Positions 33,200 to 33,898 of a stretch of 33,898 bases of DNA are shown here, piece by piece. The stretch's first letter is position 1; every line of letters begins with the position of its first letter. The notes under the pieces were generated by a model that saw only the letters and a list, made by a program, of their open reading frames with translations, had not been told where the DNA came from and made no database searches. The DNA comes from Ignavibacteriales bacterium CG_4_9_14_3_um_filter_30_11 (GTDB taxonomy: Bacteria; Bacteroidota; Ignavibacteria; Ignavibacteriales; Ignavibacteriaceae). The stretch covers positions 1 through 33,898 of the forward strand of contig PFVA01000086.1 of the NCBI GenBank assembly GCA_002790365.1, written 5' to 3'. Position numbers and translations under genes: made by a program.

Positions 33200-33898
33200 T
33201 CACTCGTAACGGAGGGCTTCTATAGGATCTAGATTTGCTGCTTTATAAGCTGGGTAAGTCCCAAAGATAACCCCTACTAAAACGCATAAAGAAAGACCAA
33301 TTGCTACCCAGTCATAAGGAATTGCAGCTTTAGCATTGATAAAACTTCCTGCAAGATTTCCTAACCCTACACCAAAGAAAATGCCAATAAATCCCCCAAT
33401 TAGGCACAAAATTATAGCTTCAATTAAAAATTGAATTAAAATATTAGATCTTCTTGCTCCAACAGCTTTTCTAATACCTATTTCTTTAGTTCTTTCGGTC
33501 ACAGAAACCAACATAATATTCATAATACCAACCCCGGCTGCCAATAGTGCAATTAGTGATATTGCCATAGCACCTATTCTCACACCCCCTGTAATATCAG
33601 CTATTTGTCCTATTAAAGACTCATTACTAAAAATTTCAAAATCATTTTCTTCACCGGGTTTTACTTTTCTCATTGTTCTTAAATGTCCTATAGTAGCTTG
33701 AATAGTAGCATCATATTCTTCTTCACTATTAGCCATCACAGTAATTTCAACACTTCCTCTTGTTTTTCCATAAAATGATTCATAAGAAGTTATTGGAATT
33801 ACAATATAATTGTCCATACTTTGCCCAAAAAATTCAGGTTGTTTTTCAATTATTCCAATTACTTCTAAGTTATGGTTATCAACTTTAATTGATTGCCC
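33200..33898 (-). CDS. MacB-type ABC transporter permease, C-terminal part (5' end outside window)
   Basis: The minus-strand frame is open to the window edge, and residues before the first in-frame ATG at 33817 (HNLEVIGIIEKQPEFFGQS) are normal MacB periplasmic-domain sequence, so the gene is cut. The visible 232 residues hold the end of the periplasmic domain and the three C-terminal helices of the FtsX domain, with MLVSVTERTKEIGIRKAVGA in the coupling loop and a KAANLDPIEALRYE ending. Such permeases pair with a MacA-like membrane fusion protein and a MacB-type ATPase to export peptides or small molecules, or act as mechanotransmission devices. The partners would lie outside the window. Confidence 0.93.
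   Translation of the reverse strand, partial: GQSIKVDNHNLEVIGIIEKQPEFFGQSMDNYIVIPITSYESFYGKTRGSVEITVMANSEEEYDATIQATIGHLRTMRKVKPGEENDFEIFSNESLIGQIADITGGVRIGAMAISLIALLAAGVGIMNIMLVSVTERTKEIGIRKAVGARRSNILIQFLIEAIILCLIGGFIGIFFGVGLGNLAGSFINAKAAIPYDWVAIGLSLCVLVGVIFGTYPAYKAANLDPIEALRYE

Noticed and set aside
33200-33817. ATG at 33817 as the start of the MacB-like protein
   Set aside because: The frame continues upstream to the window edge with normal MacB sequence, and the protein would be far too short.
1-33898. CRISPR array, insertion sequence or prophage
   Set aside because: No spaced direct repeats, transposase, integrase or phage structural gene was found on either strand.

Overview
The window is an AT-rich chromosomal segment from a Gram-negative bacterium. 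It has outer-membrane lipoprotein export genes (LolCDE), heptosyltransferase-type glycosyltransferases and a very large predicted outer-membrane protein. The codon bias, the scarcity of Shine-Dalgarno sequences and the protein flavour fit the Bacteroidota/Chlorobiota/Ignavibacteriota group, and an Ignavibacteria-like organism is my best guess. That placement is inferred from style, because no rRNA is present. Genes are dense and there is no gene-free stretch above 300 bases. The longest is 8537-8754, which holds only candidate promoters. I see no insertion sequence, prophage, CRISPR array or integrase.

Layout. Positions 1-4833 (+) form a tightly overlapping operon: three family 9 glycosyltransferases (the first cut by the window edge), a homocysteine S-methyltransferase and ispE. 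Facing it, 4884-7957 (-) carries an aminotransferase, crcB, a DUF190 gene and an LD-carboxypeptidase gene. Positions 8079-8536 (-) hold a four-tRNA cluster (Pro, Arg, His, Glu) ending in a good intrinsic terminator. Positions 8755-11888 (+) encode a LolC/LolE/LolD-type lipoprotein-release ABC transporter. From 11890 to 31558 everything runs on the minus strand: apt, a crotonase, a PAP2-like membrane protein, a dihydrouridine synthase, a small exported protein, a seven-LysM lytic transglycosylase lipoprotein, a biotin-dependent carboxyltransferase, an unusual ABC ATPase/permease pair, a metallo-beta-lactamase-fold hydrolase, aroC, an HtrA protease with its own terminator, recO, mtnA, a PfkB-family kinase, a Nudix hydrolase and the 1159-residue surface protein. 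Positions 31661-32193 (+) hold a DUF4258/YgiT-type toxin-antitoxin-like pair. This is followed by an orphan ParA ATPase gene and the 3' part of a MacB-type permease gene, both on the minus strand.

Most of the window is envelope biogenesis (LPS-type glycosylation, lipoprotein sorting, peptidoglycan turnover, periplasmic quality control) mixed with housekeeping metabolism. The best candidate for something undescribed is the ABC pair at 19819-21317. The permease looks normal, with an EAA loop. The intact ATPase gene has lost the usual residues of Walker A, Q-loop, signature, Walker B glutamate and H-loop all at once, and no substrate-binding protein is encoded nearby. Second-line interests are the giant outer-membrane protein, the toxin-antitoxin-like pair beside a lone parA, and the translationally overlapping PfkB kinase-mtnA-recO block.
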